Assembly (NCBI RefSeq): GCF_000711955.1
Contig: NZ_JONR01000058.1
Location: 1-22,700, forward strand
Source: Nevskia soli DSM 19509
Lineage (GTDB): Bacteria; Pseudomonadota; Gammaproteobacteria; Nevskiales; Nevskiaceae
Length of the DNA stretch: 22,700 nucleotides
Reading direction: 5' to 3'
Position numbers and translations under genes: made by a program. Shown piece after piece: positions 14,984 to 22,616 of this stretch (positions are counted from its first letter, which is position 1; each line of letters opens with the position of its first letter). Under the pieces are notes generated by a model. It was not told the origin of the DNA. It did no database searches and worked only from the letters and a program-made list of their open reading frames with translations.

Positions 14984-15307
14984 CTAGTGGTCGCCGGTAT
15001 CGCCCAGGGGACGGGTGAAGGTGAACTTGGCGGGCTGCGCCACCAGGCGATTGGCCGGCCCGGAAACGTCGCCGGCCAACAGCTCGAACGGCAGCCCGAC
15101 CACGAACACGGCGGTGCCGAGCACGGTGCCGACCAGGCTCAACGGACGCAGCACCACCACATCCATGAGGATGGCGCCGGACGAGGGCGTGGCGTCGTTT
15201 TGGCTGCTGAAGCTGGCATCGACACTATCCTCCGCGACGGCGGAGGCGGAAGCCGCGAGCAGCACCGCGGCGGCGGCAAAAGCGAAAACCCTGGATTTAA
15301 CGGACAT
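14984..15307 (-). CDS. Small secreted protein of unknown function with a conserved-looking RPL core
   Basis: A 107-residue protein with a clear signal peptide (MSVKSRVFAFAAAAVLLAASASAVA, about 1-25). A short acidic/polar stretch follows, then a hydrophobic segment DVVVLRPLSLVGTVLGTAVF (from D49), then LPFELLAGDVSGPANRLVAQPAKFTFTRPLG. The paired RPL motifs around a glycine-rich hydrophobic helix recall small uncharacterised proteins I have seen in other gammaproteobacteria; I cannot name a family with certainty. It is probably envelope-located, with one membrane-associated helix. The ATG at 15307 has AAAGGG about 10 nt upstream, and a TTGACA -35 lies upstream. It stands alone, convergent with the M16 gene and divergent from trmL. 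Confidence 0.78.
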   Translation of the reverse strand: MSVKSRVFAFAAAAVLLAASASAVAEDSVDASFSSQNDATPSSGAILMDVVVLRPLSLVGTVLGTAVFVVGLPFELLAGDVSGPANRLVAQPAKFTFTRPLGDTGDH

Positions 15308-15345
15308 GGCACACCGGCCCTTTATTCAGATCCCCCGGTTCGAGG

Positions 15346-15375
15346 AGACTAGGCGCGGGGTATAGTCCTGTCAAT
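15346..15375 (-). promoter_or_regulatory. Candidate sigma-70 promoter for the small secreted protein gene
   Basis: The minus strand has a perfect TTGACA (forward TGTCAA at 15370-15375) and TAGTCT (forward 15346-15351) 18 bp downstream. Transcription would start about 30 nt before the ATG at 15307. The -10 is weak (3 of 6). Confidence 0.4.
15361..15366 (+). promoter_or_regulatory. Candidate -10 for trmL
   Basis: TATAGT (5 of 6 matches to TATAAT) lies 111 bp before the trmL ATG, next to the opposing TTGACA. No convincing -35 is found on this strand, and the leader would be about 105 nt. Confidence 0.3.
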
Positions 15376-15477
15376 CTCGGGGATACCCCCCATCCGATTC
15401 GGGAACCGGCCGGGGGCAGTCGGCTACGGCGCCCGCGCAGGTTCCTTCACCCGTCAATGAATTCGCATTCCTGAAGC

Positions 15478-15951
15478 ATGCTCGGCATCGTCCTGTACCA
15501 GCCGGAAATTCCACCCAACACCGGCAACATCATCCGGCTCTGCGCCAACAGCGGCGCGCGGCTGCACCTGGTGCGGCCGCTGGGCTTCAGCCTCGATGAT
15601 GCGCAGCTGCGGCGCGCCGGGCTCGACTACCACGAGTACGCCGAGCTGAAGGTCTACGACAGCCTCGAGGAGGTACGGGCGGCGATGCCGGCGGCGCGCT
15701 GGCTGGCCTTCAGCACCCGCGGCCGCACCCGCTACGACGCGGTGCGCTACCGCCCCGACGACCTCTTGCTGTACGGCCCCGAGACGCGCGGCCTGCCCGC
15801 CGAACTGCTCGACGCCCTGCCGCCGGAGCAGCGCCTCTACCTGCCGCAGCGCCCCGGCGTGCGCAGCCTCAACCTGTCCAACGCCGTGGCGGTGACGGTA
15901 TATGAAGCGTGGCGGCAACTGGGTTACGAGGGCAGCGCGCCGCGCGACTGA
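15478..15951 (+). CDS. trmL: tRNA (cytidine/uridine-34-2'-O)-methyltransferase TrmL
   Basis: A 157-residue SPOUT-fold enzyme that methylates the wobble-position ribose of certain leucine tRNAs using S-adenosylmethionine. The length equals that of E. coli TrmL (157). Motifs: PEIPPNTGNIIRLCA (9-23), GPETRGLP (100-107) and RSLNLSNAVAV (129-139). The last two form the trefoil-knot cofactor site, with the N-terminal Asn/Arg region also conserved. The ATG at 15478 begins exactly at the family start MLGIVLYQPEIPPNTGN, although the Shine-Dalgarno is weak. It converges with the fatty acid hydroxylase gene, 28 bp between stops. Confidence 0.96.
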   Translation: MLGIVLYQPEIPPNTGNIIRLCANSGARLHLVRPLGFSLDDAQLRRAGLDYHEYAELKVYDSLEEVRAAMPAARWLAFSTRGRTRYDAVRYRPDDLLLYGPETRGLPAELLDALPPEQRLYLPQRPGVRSLNLSNAVAVTVYEAWRQLGYEGSAPRD

Positions 15952-15979
15952 GTTGCCGCATGCCCTGGTGGCGCGCGCC

Positions 15980-16798
15980 TCAATGCGTCCCGGTGGTTCC
16001 CGGCGGCAAGGCCATTGCCCGCCACGCTTCCTTGAGGCTGCGTGCGCGGCCCAGTTCGCGGAATAGCGCCGCCCATTCGTGAAAGGCGATCTTCAGCGGG
16101 TTGAAGCTGTCGATATTCGTGGTCAATCCGTAGCGGACCGGCTCGTCCTCAGGCTCGAAGCTGCCGAACAGGCGGTCCCAGATGATGAAGATGCCGCCGT
16201 AGTTGCGGTCCAGGTAGCGCGGGTTGGAACCGTGGTGCACGCGGTGGTGCGACGGTGTGTTGAACAACCATTCCAGCGGGCCGAGGCTGCGCACCGCCTC
16301 GGTGTGCACGAAGAACTGGTAGATCAGGCTGATCGACATCTGGATCAGCACCGCGGCCGGGTGGAAGCCGAGCAGGGGCAGCGGCAGCCAGAACCAATAG
16401 CCGGTGATCGCCTCGGTCCAGGGCTGGCGCAGGGCTACGGCCAGGTTGAAGCGCTGGCTGGAGTGGTGGTTGACGTGGGTGCACCAGAGCAGGCGGATGC
16501 GGTGGTGGCAGCGGTGGAACCAGTAGTAGCAGAAGTCGTCCCCCACCAGCAGCAGCGCCCAGCTCCACCAGGCGTTCATCGGCAATTCGAACAGGTGGAA
16601 TTGGTACACCAGGGTGTACAGCCACAACCAGAAGAACTTCAGCGGCGCCGCGATGATGACGTTGCCCAGGCCCATCGCCAGGCAGGCCAGCGTGTCCTTC
16701 TTCTCGTAGATGTCGCGCTGTTTCTTCCAGGCCCAGAACAGCTCGGCGCCGAGGGAGGCGACGAACACCGGGATGAACCAGAGGATGATGTCGTCCAA
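15980..16798 (-). CDS. Fatty acid hydroxylase/sterol desaturase superfamily membrane protein
   Basis: A 272-residue multi-spanning membrane protein with the family's di-iron histidine clusters: HRCHH, HVNHHS and HHRVHHG, plus the later EW(A)ALF segment typical of bacterial members. Hydrophobic spans are at about 4-20, 39-65, 75-90 and 130-160. The superfamily does O2-dependent hydroxylation or desaturation of lipids (sterol C5 desaturase, alkylglycerol monooxygenase); the substrate here is unknown. The only usable start near the N-terminus is TTG at 16798, because an in-frame TAG lies shortly upstream; GTG at V11 is an alternative. No Shine-Dalgarno is visible. The gene sits between trmL and gpsA. 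A tract of repeats lies directly upstream. Confidence 0.92.
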   Translation of the reverse strand: MDDIILWFIPVFVASLGAELFWAWKKQRDIYEKKDTLACLAMGLGNVIIAAPLKFFWLWLYTLVYQFHLFELPMNAWWSWALLLVGDDFCYYWFHRCHHRIRLLWCTHVNHHSSQRFNLAVALRQPWTEAITGYWFWLPLPLLGFHPAAVLIQMSISLIYQFFVHTEAVRSLGPLEWLFNTPSHHRVHHGSNPRYLDRNYGGIFIIWDRLFGSFEPEDEPVRYGLTTNIDSFNPLKIAFHEWAALFRELGRARSLKEAWRAMALPPGTTGTH

Positions 16799-16801
16799 AA
16801 G

Positions 16802-16907
16802 CAGTGGCCAGTGATTAGTGGTTGGTGACTAGGGGAAAAGCTGCCCGGTAGCTATCTTTCCGCTTGTGCCGTTCACTGGCAACCAGTGACCAATCACCAG
16901 CCACCGG
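16802..16907. repeat. Inverted clusters of degenerate short repeats
   Basis: 16802-16832 is built from variants of CAGTGGCCAGTGATTAGTGG and TTGGTGACTAG. 16873-16907 carries the same words in reverse complement (CACTGG, ACCAGTGACCAATCACC, GCCACCGG). They flank about 40 bp of unique sequence between the gpsA end and the hydroxylase start. Their origin is unknown. A shared 10-mer TGGCCAGTGA recurs at 20555-20564. Confidence 0.5.
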
Positions 16908-16911
16908 CTTT

Positions 16912-17919
16912 TTATCCCGCTTCCGCCCGCAGGGGCCGCTCCGCCAGGCGTTGCAGCGCTTCCACCGGCGTCACCGCGCCGGAAATCACCGCGCCGGCCA
17001 TTTCCAGCAGCGGCAGCTCCACGTCCAGCTTCCGCGCCAGCCGCAGCACCTCCGGCGCGGCGCGCACGCCTTCCACCACGCCTTCGATCGCCGCCTGGGC
17101 CTCTTCCGATTTCTTGCCCTGGCCCAGCATCAGGCCATAGCGGCGGTTGCGCGACTGGTTGTCGGTGCAGGTCAGCACCAGGTCGCCCAGGCCGGCCAGG
17201 CCCATCAGCGTTTCCGACTGCGCGCCGAGGGCGGCGCCGAGGCGACGGATCTCGTTGAGGCCGCGGGTGATCATCGCCGCGCGGGTGTTGGCGCCCAGGC
17301 CCAGGCCGTCGGCGATGCCCACTGCGATGGCTAGCACGTTCTTGGCCGCGCCGCCGATCTCCACGCCGATCACGTCGCTGGAGGTGTAGGCGCGGAAGCC
17401 GTCGCCGTGGAACGCCGCCGCCAGCCGCATGGCGAAGTCCGCATCGGTGGACGCCACGGTGACCGCGGTCGGCAGGCCCAGGCCCAATTCCTTGGCGAAA
17501 GTGGGACCGGACACCACGGCAATGGCGTGCTTGTCGCCGAGCACATCGGCGATCACCTCATGCGCCAGGCGCCCGCTGCCCGGCTCCAGGCCCTTGCAGG
17601 CGCAGGCGATGCCCTGCTCCGGCCGCACCAGCGGCTTGAGGCGTTCGCAGGTTTCGCGCAGTGCCGGACTCGGCGTGGAAATCAGCAGATCGCCGCTCTC
17701 GCGCACCGCCTCGGCCAGATTGGCGGTGGCGGTGAGGTGGGCGGGGAAGGCGCAGCCGCGCAGATAGCGCGGGTTCTCGCGCGATTCCTGCAGCGTCGCC
17801 ATCACCGTCGCGTCGCGCCCCCACAGGAAGGTAGGCGCGCCGCGCCGCGACAACTGGATGGCCAGCGCCGTCCCAAACGCACCCGCGCCCAGCACCGTGA
17901 TCGGCTTGTGCTCGCTCAC
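16912..17919 (-). CDS. gpsA: NAD(P)-dependent glycerol-3-phosphate dehydrogenase
   Basis: GpsA reduces dihydroxyacetone phosphate to sn-glycerol 3-phosphate, the backbone precursor of phospholipids, in the cytoplasm. The 335 residues fit the family. Seen: the Rossmann motif VLGAGAFGTALA (9-20), CKGLE (K109), VVSGPTFAKE (135-144), the catalytic GAAKN (K193), the glycerol-phosphate site GANTRAA (209-215), and LGDLVLTCT. It starts at GTG 17919, 12 nt after the secB stop, so it is the last gene of the yibN-grxC-secB-gpsA cluster. No T-run terminator is visible after the TAA at 16912; only the repeat tract follows. Confidence 0.97.
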   Translation of the reverse strand: MSEHKPITVLGAGAFGTALAIQLSRRGAPTFLWGRDATVMATLQESRENPRYLRGCAFPAHLTATANLAEAVRESGDLLISTPSPALRETCERLKPLVRPEQGIACACKGLEPGSGRLAHEVIADVLGDKHAIAVVSGPTFAKELGLGLPTAVTVASTDADFAMRLAAAFHGDGFRAYTSSDVIGVEIGGAAKNVLAIAVGIADGLGLGANTRAAMITRGLNEIRRLGAALGAQSETLMGLAGLGDLVLTCTDNQSRNRRYGLMLGQGKKSEEAQAAIEGVVEGVRAAPEVLRLARKLDVELPLLEMAGAVISGAVTPVEALQRLAERPLRAEAG

Positions 17920-17931
17920 GGCGGCTGTGTC

Positions 17932-18426
17932 TTACTGGACGGTGGCGCCGGCGTTGTTGCCCGCGGCCACGGCCTGTTCGCGCGCGCGCGCCAGGTGTTC
18001 CATGTACAGCGCTTCGAAATTGATCGGCTGCAGCAGGACCGGCGGGAAGCCGCTGCGCTGGATCAGGTCCGCCACCGCTTCGCGGGCGAAGGGGAAGATC
18101 ACGCCGGGGCAGTAACCGGCGAGGATCGCCTGGATATCTTCGCTGGCGGTGATTCCGATCAGCTGGAAAATGCCGCCCTGGTGCACTTCCACCAGGAAGC
18201 CGGTTTCCTCGCCCAGCTTGGCGGTGACGGTGACGGTCAGCATCACCTGGTGCACGCCGTCGCCGAGCGGGGTGGTGGCGGTGCCGACCTGCACGTCCAG
18301 CTGCGGATTCCACTGGCGCGTGAACACCTGCGGCGCCAGCGGCACTTCCACCGAAGCGTCCTTCAGGTAGATCCGCTGCAGTGCAATCTGGCGGGCGGGC
18401 GGCGGGGTGGAAAGTTCTTCTGACAT
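17932..18426 (-). CDS. secB: Protein-export chaperone SecB
   Basis: SecB is a tetrameric cytosolic chaperone that keeps preproteins unfolded and hands them to SecA. The 164 residues are slightly longer than E. coli SecB (155). Seen: IYLKDASVEVP, QLDVQV, VTVTAKLGEETGFLVEVHQGGIF, the CPGVIFPFAREAVADL segment and GFPPVLLQPINFEALY. The tail ends in ANN- and GATVQ-type residues. The ATG at 18426 is chosen because the upstream open frame lacks similarity. The gap from grxC is 115 nt, which leaves room for an extra promoter; the gap to gpsA is 12 nt. Confidence 0.97.
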   Translation of the reverse strand: MSEELSTPPPARQIALQRIYLKDASVEVPLAPQVFTRQWNPQLDVQVGTATTPLGDGVHQVMLTVTVTAKLGEETGFLVEVHQGGIFQLIGITASEDIQAILAGYCPGVIFPFAREAVADLIQRSGFPPVLLQPINFEALYMEHLARAREQAVAAGNNAGATVQ

Positions 18427-18541
18427 GGGATTACCGGGGTTCTGATCGAAAAAGAGAGGTTGAAGGGAAATCGTTAAAGGGATCGTAGATCGAATCGGCG
18501 GCAGTTTGACGAAATCCGCCGCCGCGCGCCGGTCGACGGAT

Positions 18542-18802
18542 TCAGGAATCCCGGAGCAGCGGGTCGAGCTGCCCGGCCCGATCCAGGGCGGCCAGGTCGT
18601 CGTAGCCGCCGACATGGCGGTCGCCGACGAAAATCTGCGGAACGGTGCGGCGGCCGCCGGAGCGCTGCAGCATCTCGCCGCGCCGGTTGCAGTCCACGTC
18701 CACCAGCACTTCCTCGTAAGCCACGCCCTTGTTCGACAACAGGCGCTTGGCCATCATGCAGTAAGGGCAGATGCGCGTGCTGTAGACGAGGACGGGCTTC
18801 AT
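18542..18802 (-). CDS. grxC: Glutaredoxin 3
   Basis: An 86-residue glutathione-dependent disulfide reductase with the dithiol active site CPYC (12-15), cis-proline motif TVPQIF (53-58) and glutathione-binding GGYDDL (65-70). Length and the N-terminus MKPVLVYSTRICPYC match the GrxC family. It begins 16 nt after the rhodanese gene stop and is the second gene of the cluster. Confidence 0.97.
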   Translation of the reverse strand: MKPVLVYSTRICPYCMMAKRLLSNKGVAYEEVLVDVDCNRRGEMLQRSGGRRTVPQIFVGDRHVGGYDDLAALDRAGQLDPLLRDS

Positions 18803-18818
18803 CGCGGGATCGGCAGGC

Positions 18819-19244
18819 CTATTTGACTGTCACCGGCAGGTTGCTGCCGAGCCAGCCATTGATGCCGCCGCGCAGCGGGTAGACCTCGGTATAGCCAAGC
18901 TTGCGCAGCTTGGCCGCCGCTTCGCCGGCGACGCTGCCGAGCGCGCAATACAGCAGCACCGGCTTGCTCTTGTCCTTGCCCAGTTCGCTGGCGCGCTCTT
19001 CCAGCTTGGCCACCGGCAGGTTGAGGGCGTTGAGCAGATGGCCCTTCTTGTAGTCGCCGACCGGGCGCAGGTCGACCACCACCGCCTCGCGGTCGTTGAT
19101 CAGCCGCACCGCCTGCAGCGGCGCCAGCTTCACGCCGCCGGTGAGGGCGCCATGCACCTCGTTGGCGATGAACAGCAGCAGCGCAGCGCCGAAGCCGGCG
19201 AACAGGTAGAGATGGTGGTTAAAAAATTCGAGTAGCTGTGACAT
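18819..19244 (-). CDS. yibN: Membrane-anchored rhodanese-like protein YibN
   Basis: A 141-residue protein with one N-terminal transmembrane helix (LYLFAGFGAALLLFIANEV, about 12-30) and a rhodanese domain. The active-site loop LLYCALGSVAGEAA carries C100, so sulfurtransferase or thiol chemistry is possible. DLRP (58-61) and GGINGW are standard rhodanese landmarks. YibN precedes grxC and secB in many gammaproteobacteria, and the same order is seen here. The ATG at 19244 has only a weak Shine-Dalgarno. It is divergent from envC across 140 bp. Confidence 0.93.
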   Translation of the reverse strand: MSQLLEFFNHHLYLFAGFGAALLLFIANEVHGALTGGVKLAPLQAVRLINDREAVVVDLRPVGDYKKGHLLNALNLPVAKLEERASELGKDKSKPVLLYCALGSVAGEAAAKLRKLGYTEVYPLRGGINGWLGSNLPVTVK

Positions 19245-19384
19245 CGGTGTCCGTGGTGAACGTCTGCAACGTAGCTCAGGCCTGAAGATAGGGGCGTTCC
19301 GGCCCGGAATCCAGTTCCCTTAATCCCGGCAGCCGCCCGCAGGCCGCCGCTTGCGGGTTCTACTATCATTATCGCACCCGCCGC

Positions 19385-20545
19385 ATGATCCCGAAAAGCC
19401 GACAATCCGCCCTGTTCCTGGCCGCCGCCCTGCTGGCGGCCGTGGCGGCGGCTGCCGGCGACGAACGCTACCAGCAGAGCGCCGAGGAACTGGCCAAGGT
19501 GCGCAACCGCATCGATGCCGTGTCGAAGAGCATCGAGCATGACAAGGGTGAGCAGGACCAGTTGCGCGCCGCGGTCGAGGCGGCCGAGCGCAAGGTCGAC
19601 GAGGCCGGCGGCGAGGCCCGCCGCATCGCCGCCCAGATCGACCTGCAGGCCACCAAGGTGCGCCAGGCCCAGGCCGAGCAGGCCGCCGCCGAGCGTCGCC
19701 TGGCCGAGCAGAAGGAAGCGCTGGCGCGCCAGCTGCGCGCCAGTTACATGATGGGCCGGGGCGGCAAGGCCGAGCTGCTGCTGAGCCAGCAGGACCCCGA
19801 CCGCGTCGACCGCATGCTGGTCTATTACGACGCCCTGAACCGGGCCCGGGCCGCCTCGATCGACGCCATCGGCGTGGAAATCAAGCGGGTCGCCGAGCTG
19901 CAGGCCCAGTACCAGGCCCAGCTCGACTCGCTCCACACCCTGCAGGACAGCCACAAGCAGGCCCTGTCCGTGCTGGAGGCGAACCGGCGCGAGCGCGCCG
20001 CGGCGATGAGCCAGGTGTCCCAGCGCATCGCCGGCGAGGCGCAGGAGCTGAAAGGCCTGCAGGCCAGCGAAAAGCAGCTCGGCAGCCTGCTCGAACAGCT
20101 GCGCCAGGCCCTGGCCGACGTGCCGGTGGAGCCGGAAGGCGGCAGCAAGTCGTTCCCGGAAATGCGCGGCAAGATGGCGTGGCCCCTGCGCGGCGAGGTG
20201 CTGGCCCATTACGGCGAGGCCAAGGCCGGGGGCCATTTGCAGTGGAAGGGCATGTGGATCGCCGCGCCCGAGGGTTCGCCCGTGCGGGCCAGTTCGCGCG
20301 GCCGCGTCGCCTACGTCGGCTGGCTCAGCAGCTACGGCCTGATCGTGGTGCTGCAGCACGAAAAAGGCTTTTTCACCCTTTACGGCCACAACAGCGCCGT
20401 GACCCGCACCGCCGGGGAGTGGGTGGGCGCCGGCGACGTCATCGCCAAGGCCGGCAACACCGGCGGTTATGAGCAGCCCGGCCTGTATTTCGAAGTGCGC
20501 AAGGGCGCCGATCCGATGGATCCCAAGGATTGGCTGAGCCGCTGA
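19385..20545 (+). CDS. envC: EnvC-type murein hydrolase activator
   Basis: A 386-residue secreted protein: signal peptide (about 1-24), a long coiled coil (about 30-250, Ala/Glu/Gln/Arg-rich), and a C-terminal LytM/M23 domain (about 265-385). The zinc-ligand positions of an active M23 enzyme are altered: GHLQWKGMWI lacks the usual HxxxD, LYGHN keeps one His, and YFEVR has Tyr for the usual His. This matches EnvC, which activates the amidases AmiA/AmiB at the division septum rather than cutting peptidoglycan itself. The ATG at 19385 is fixed by the signal peptide, though its Shine-Dalgarno is poor. ctpA follows after 148 bp, a conserved neighbour order. Confidence 0.93.
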   Translation: MIPKSRQSALFLAAALLAAVAAAAGDERYQQSAEELAKVRNRIDAVSKSIEHDKGEQDQLRAAVEAAERKVDEAGGEARRIAAQIDLQATKVRQAQAEQAAAERRLAEQKEALARQLRASYMMGRGGKAELLLSQQDPDRVDRMLVYYDALNRARAASIDAIGVEIKRVAELQAQYQAQLDSLHTLQDSHKQALSVLEANRRERAAAMSQVSQRIAGEAQELKGLQASEKQLGSLLEQLRQALADVPVEPEGGSKSFPEMRGKMAWPLRGEVLAHYGEAKAGGHLQWKGMWIAAPEGSPVRASSRGRVAYVGWLSSYGLIVVLQHEKGFFTLYGHNSAVTRTAGEWVGAGDVIAKAGNTGGYEQPGLYFEVRKGADPMDPKDWLSR

Positions 20546-20693
20546 ATTCCGGGTTGGCCAGTGACGGTGGCCCACCCCAGACCGGCTTTTCGGCGGGCGA
20601 TTCCGGTGCAAACGGCTTGAACCACCGCGCCAATCCACGGTCTTTAGCCTCGCTGTGCTATCTTCTTGATCAGTCGTCTTCAACCGTTCCCCT

Positions 20694-22091
20694 ATGTCCT
20701 CCTCCTCGCGTGTCATCCTGGCCCTCACGGCCGGCGTCGTCCTAGGCGCCAGCATCACCATCACCCATGGCGTCATGGCCGAGCGCCAGGCGGCGCAGGC
20801 GCAATCCAGCCTGCCGTTCGACGACCTGCGCAGCTTCGTGCAGATCCTCGACAAGGTGAAGGCCGAATACGTCGAGCCGGTGGACGACAAGACCCTGCTG
20901 CAGAATGCCCTGCGCGGCATGCTCTCCGGCCTCGATCCGCACTCCGCCTACCTGAACAAGGAGGAGTACAAGGACATGAATGTCGTCACCACCGGCAAGT
21001 TCGGCGGTCTCGGCATCGAGGTGCAGATGCAGGATGGCCTGGTCAAGGTCATCACGCCGATGGACGACACCCCGGCCGCCAAGGCCGGCATCAAGCCGGG
21101 CGACCTGATCGTCAAGATCGACGACAGCCCGGTGCAGGGCATGAGCCTCAACGACGCCGTCAACAAGATGCGCGGCGACCGCGATACCAAGGTCAAGCTG
21201 GTGGTGGTGCGCGAAGGCGCCCAGCAGCCGCTGACCTTCGACCTCAAGCGCGACCTGATCAAGGTCACCAGCGTGCGCGGCCGCCTGCTCGAGCCGGGCT
21301 ACGCCTACGTGCGCATCTCGCAGTTCCAGATCGACACCGGCGAGACCTTCGTCGAGACCCTGAACAAGCTGAAGAAGCAGAACGGCAGCCCGCTCAAGGG
21401 CGTGGTGCTGGACCTGCGCAACAACCCGGGCGGCCTGCTCGACGCCGCGGTCAAGGTGTCCGACGCATTGCTGGTAAAAGGTCCCATCGTCAGCATCCGC
21501 GGCCGCGATCCGGAAAACACCCGCGAGTTCGACGCCACCCCCGGTGACGTCATCGAAGGCAAGCCGCTGGTGGTGCTGGTCAATGGCGGTTCCGCTTCCG
21601 CCGCCGAGATCGTCGCCGGCGCGTTGCAGGACCAGCATCGCGGCATCCTGGTCGGCACCAAGACCTTCGGCAAGGGCTCGGTGCAGACCATCGTGCCCCT
21701 GCAGAACGACGACGCCATCAAGCTCACCACCGCTCGCTACTACACGCCGAGCGGCCGCTCCATCCAGGCCGAGGGCATCGTGCCGGACGTGGCGCTGCAG
21801 CCGGTCAAGATCAGCAAGATCGACGGCGTCGACGGCGACGGCTTCATCAAGGAAGCCGACCTCAAGGGCCGCCTCGACAATCCCAACGCCAAGCCCGCGG
21901 TCAAGGCCGGCGACAAGGACAAGTCGGATAAAGACAAGAGCGACAAGACCGATGCCACGGATGCCAAGCCGGCGACCGATGGTGCCAAGCTGGATACGGC
22001 GAAGGATGCCGACAATCTTCAGCTCAACGACTACGAGCTGTTCGAAGGCCTGAACCTGCTGAAGGGCCTGTCCATCGCCCGCGCCAACTAG
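20694..22091 (+). CDS. ctpA: S41-family C-terminal processing protease (CtpA)
   Basis: A 465-residue periplasmic serine protease. An N-terminal hydrophobic segment (about 6-26) is a signal or anchor. A cap and a PDZ domain (about 100-180, with GLGIEV and AAKAGIKPGDLIVKID) follow. The catalytic domain has NGGSASAAEI (nucleophile S302), GTKTFGKGSVQ (general base K327) and LDLRNNPGG. The Ser-Lys spacing of 25 residues fits the S41 dyad. The C-terminal tail is a low-complexity Asp/Lys/Ala/Thr linker (about 400-440) ending in a leucine-rich segment. Such proteases cut C-termini of envelope proteins, often controlling peptidoglycan hydrolases, which suits its place beside envC. No Shine-Dalgarno is evident before the ATG. 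Confidence 0.95.
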   Translation: MSSSSRVILALTAGVVLGASITITHGVMAERQAAQAQSSLPFDDLRSFVQILDKVKAEYVEPVDDKTLLQNALRGMLSGLDPHSAYLNKEEYKDMNVVTTGKFGGLGIEVQMQDGLVKVITPMDDTPAAKAGIKPGDLIVKIDDSPVQGMSLNDAVNKMRGDRDTKVKLVVVREGAQQPLTFDLKRDLIKVTSVRGRLLEPGYAYVRISQFQIDTGETFVETLNKLKKQNGSPLKGVVLDLRNNPGGLLDAAVKVSDALLVKGPIVSIRGRDPENTREFDATPGDVIEGKPLVVLVNGGSASAAEIVAGALQDQHRGILVGTKTFGKGSVQTIVPLQNDDAIKLTTARYYTPSGRSIQAEGIVPDVALQPVKISKIDGVDGDGFIKEADLKGRLDNPNAKPAVKAGDKDKSDKDKSDKTDATDAKPATDGAKLDTAKDADNLQLNDYELFEGLNLLKGLSIARAN

Positions 22092-22108
22092 GCCCGGACC
22101 GATCCACC

Positions 22109-22137
22109 AAAAACGCCGGCCTCGCGCCGGCGTTTTT
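22109..22137. terminator. Bidirectional rho-independent terminator after ctpA
   Basis: AAAAACGCCGGC (22109-22120) pairs perfectly with GCCGGCGTTTTT (22126-22137) around CTCGC. The GC core is followed by T5 on the plus strand and, by symmetry, on the minus strand. It starts 17 bp after the ctpA stop. Confidence 0.95.
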
Positions 22138-22187
22138 GTTTGCCTGTTCGTTTCGCGGGCATTGCACCGAAACCCCTGTTTTTCACC

Positions 22188-22214
22188 ATGCGTGCCATGT
22201 GTGCCATGTGTGCC
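22188..22214. repeat. Three tandem 9-bp repeats
   Basis: CATGCGTGC, CATGTGTGC and CATGTGTGC follow one another directly, with one base differing in the first copy. A related GCACGCATGCGG lies about 25 bp downstream. It looks like a short variable tandem repeat and is non-coding. Confidence 0.7.
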
Positions 22215-22285
22215 AAGGTTTTTTGTTGGCACGCATGCGGTGAGCGCTTTTCCTTTTCCTCTGGAAAGGGGCCGGGGAAAACTGG

Positions 22286-22305
22286 ATCCCCGCCTGCGCG
22301 GGGAT
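22286..22305. repeat. dRS3-like palindromic repeat
   Basis: ATCCCCGC-CTGC-GCGGGGAT forms a perfect 8-bp stem and is flanked by CTGG and GACG. It resembles the dispersed ATTCCCGC...GCGGGAAT palindrome known as dRS3 in Neisseria and common in other proteobacteria. The family match is by recall. Confidence 0.65.
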
Positions 22306-22406
22306 GACGCAGAGGGAGAAGGAGCGCCCAAGAGCGACACTCCGGCTTTTGACGTTGCTTTGCGCTTTTGACGTTCCCCCCGCCGCGGGCGAGAAGCGCA
22401 GGGTGA

Positions 22407-22445
22407 GGGCCTGTTGGAGTGACTCAATGTCACTCCAACAGGCCC
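22407..22445. repeat. Perfect 17-bp inverted repeat
   Basis: GGGCCTGTTGGAGTGAC (22407-22423) and GTCACTCCAACAGGCCC (22429-22445) flank TCAAT. No T-run follows on either strand, so this is not a standard terminator. Its outer GGCCTGT is shared with the ends of the ampD-ampE element; no target duplication is seen. Confidence 0.75.
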
Positions 22446-22449
22446 GAAC

Positions 22450-22471
22450 GCCCGGCCATGGATGGCCGGGC
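22450..22471. repeat. Perfect 10-bp hairpin
   Basis: GCCCGGCCAT-GG-ATGGCCGGGC lies 4 bp after the 17-bp inverted repeat. With that repeat it makes a double-hairpin unit. Confidence 0.7.
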
Positions 22472-22601
22472 CGGGGGTGGGTAACAGCAATGAAGTCTCG
22501 CCAGGGACGGCAAGGATGAACTCGAAAACGAAATGTGGGCGCAGGCTCCGGGGCGGCGCTTCTTTGGTTACTTTTCTTGTCACCGGAGACAAGAAAGTGC
22601 C

Positions 22602-22616
22602 CCGCCTTCAAGGCGG
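22602..22616. repeat. Perfect 7-bp hairpin
   Basis: CCGCCTT-C-AAGGCGG follows a longer near-perfect hairpin at 22570-22598 (TTTCTTGTC with GACAAGAAA). The pair looks like part of a dispersed intergenic repeat. Confidence 0.5.

Noticed and set aside
22188..22214. CRISPR-like array
   Set aside because: Repeats are 9 bp and directly adjacent, with no spacers and no cas genes.
20742..22592. A 616-residue minus-strand frame over ctpA and the terminal repeats
   Set aside because: It runs through the terminator and palindromes and opposes a clear S41 protease.
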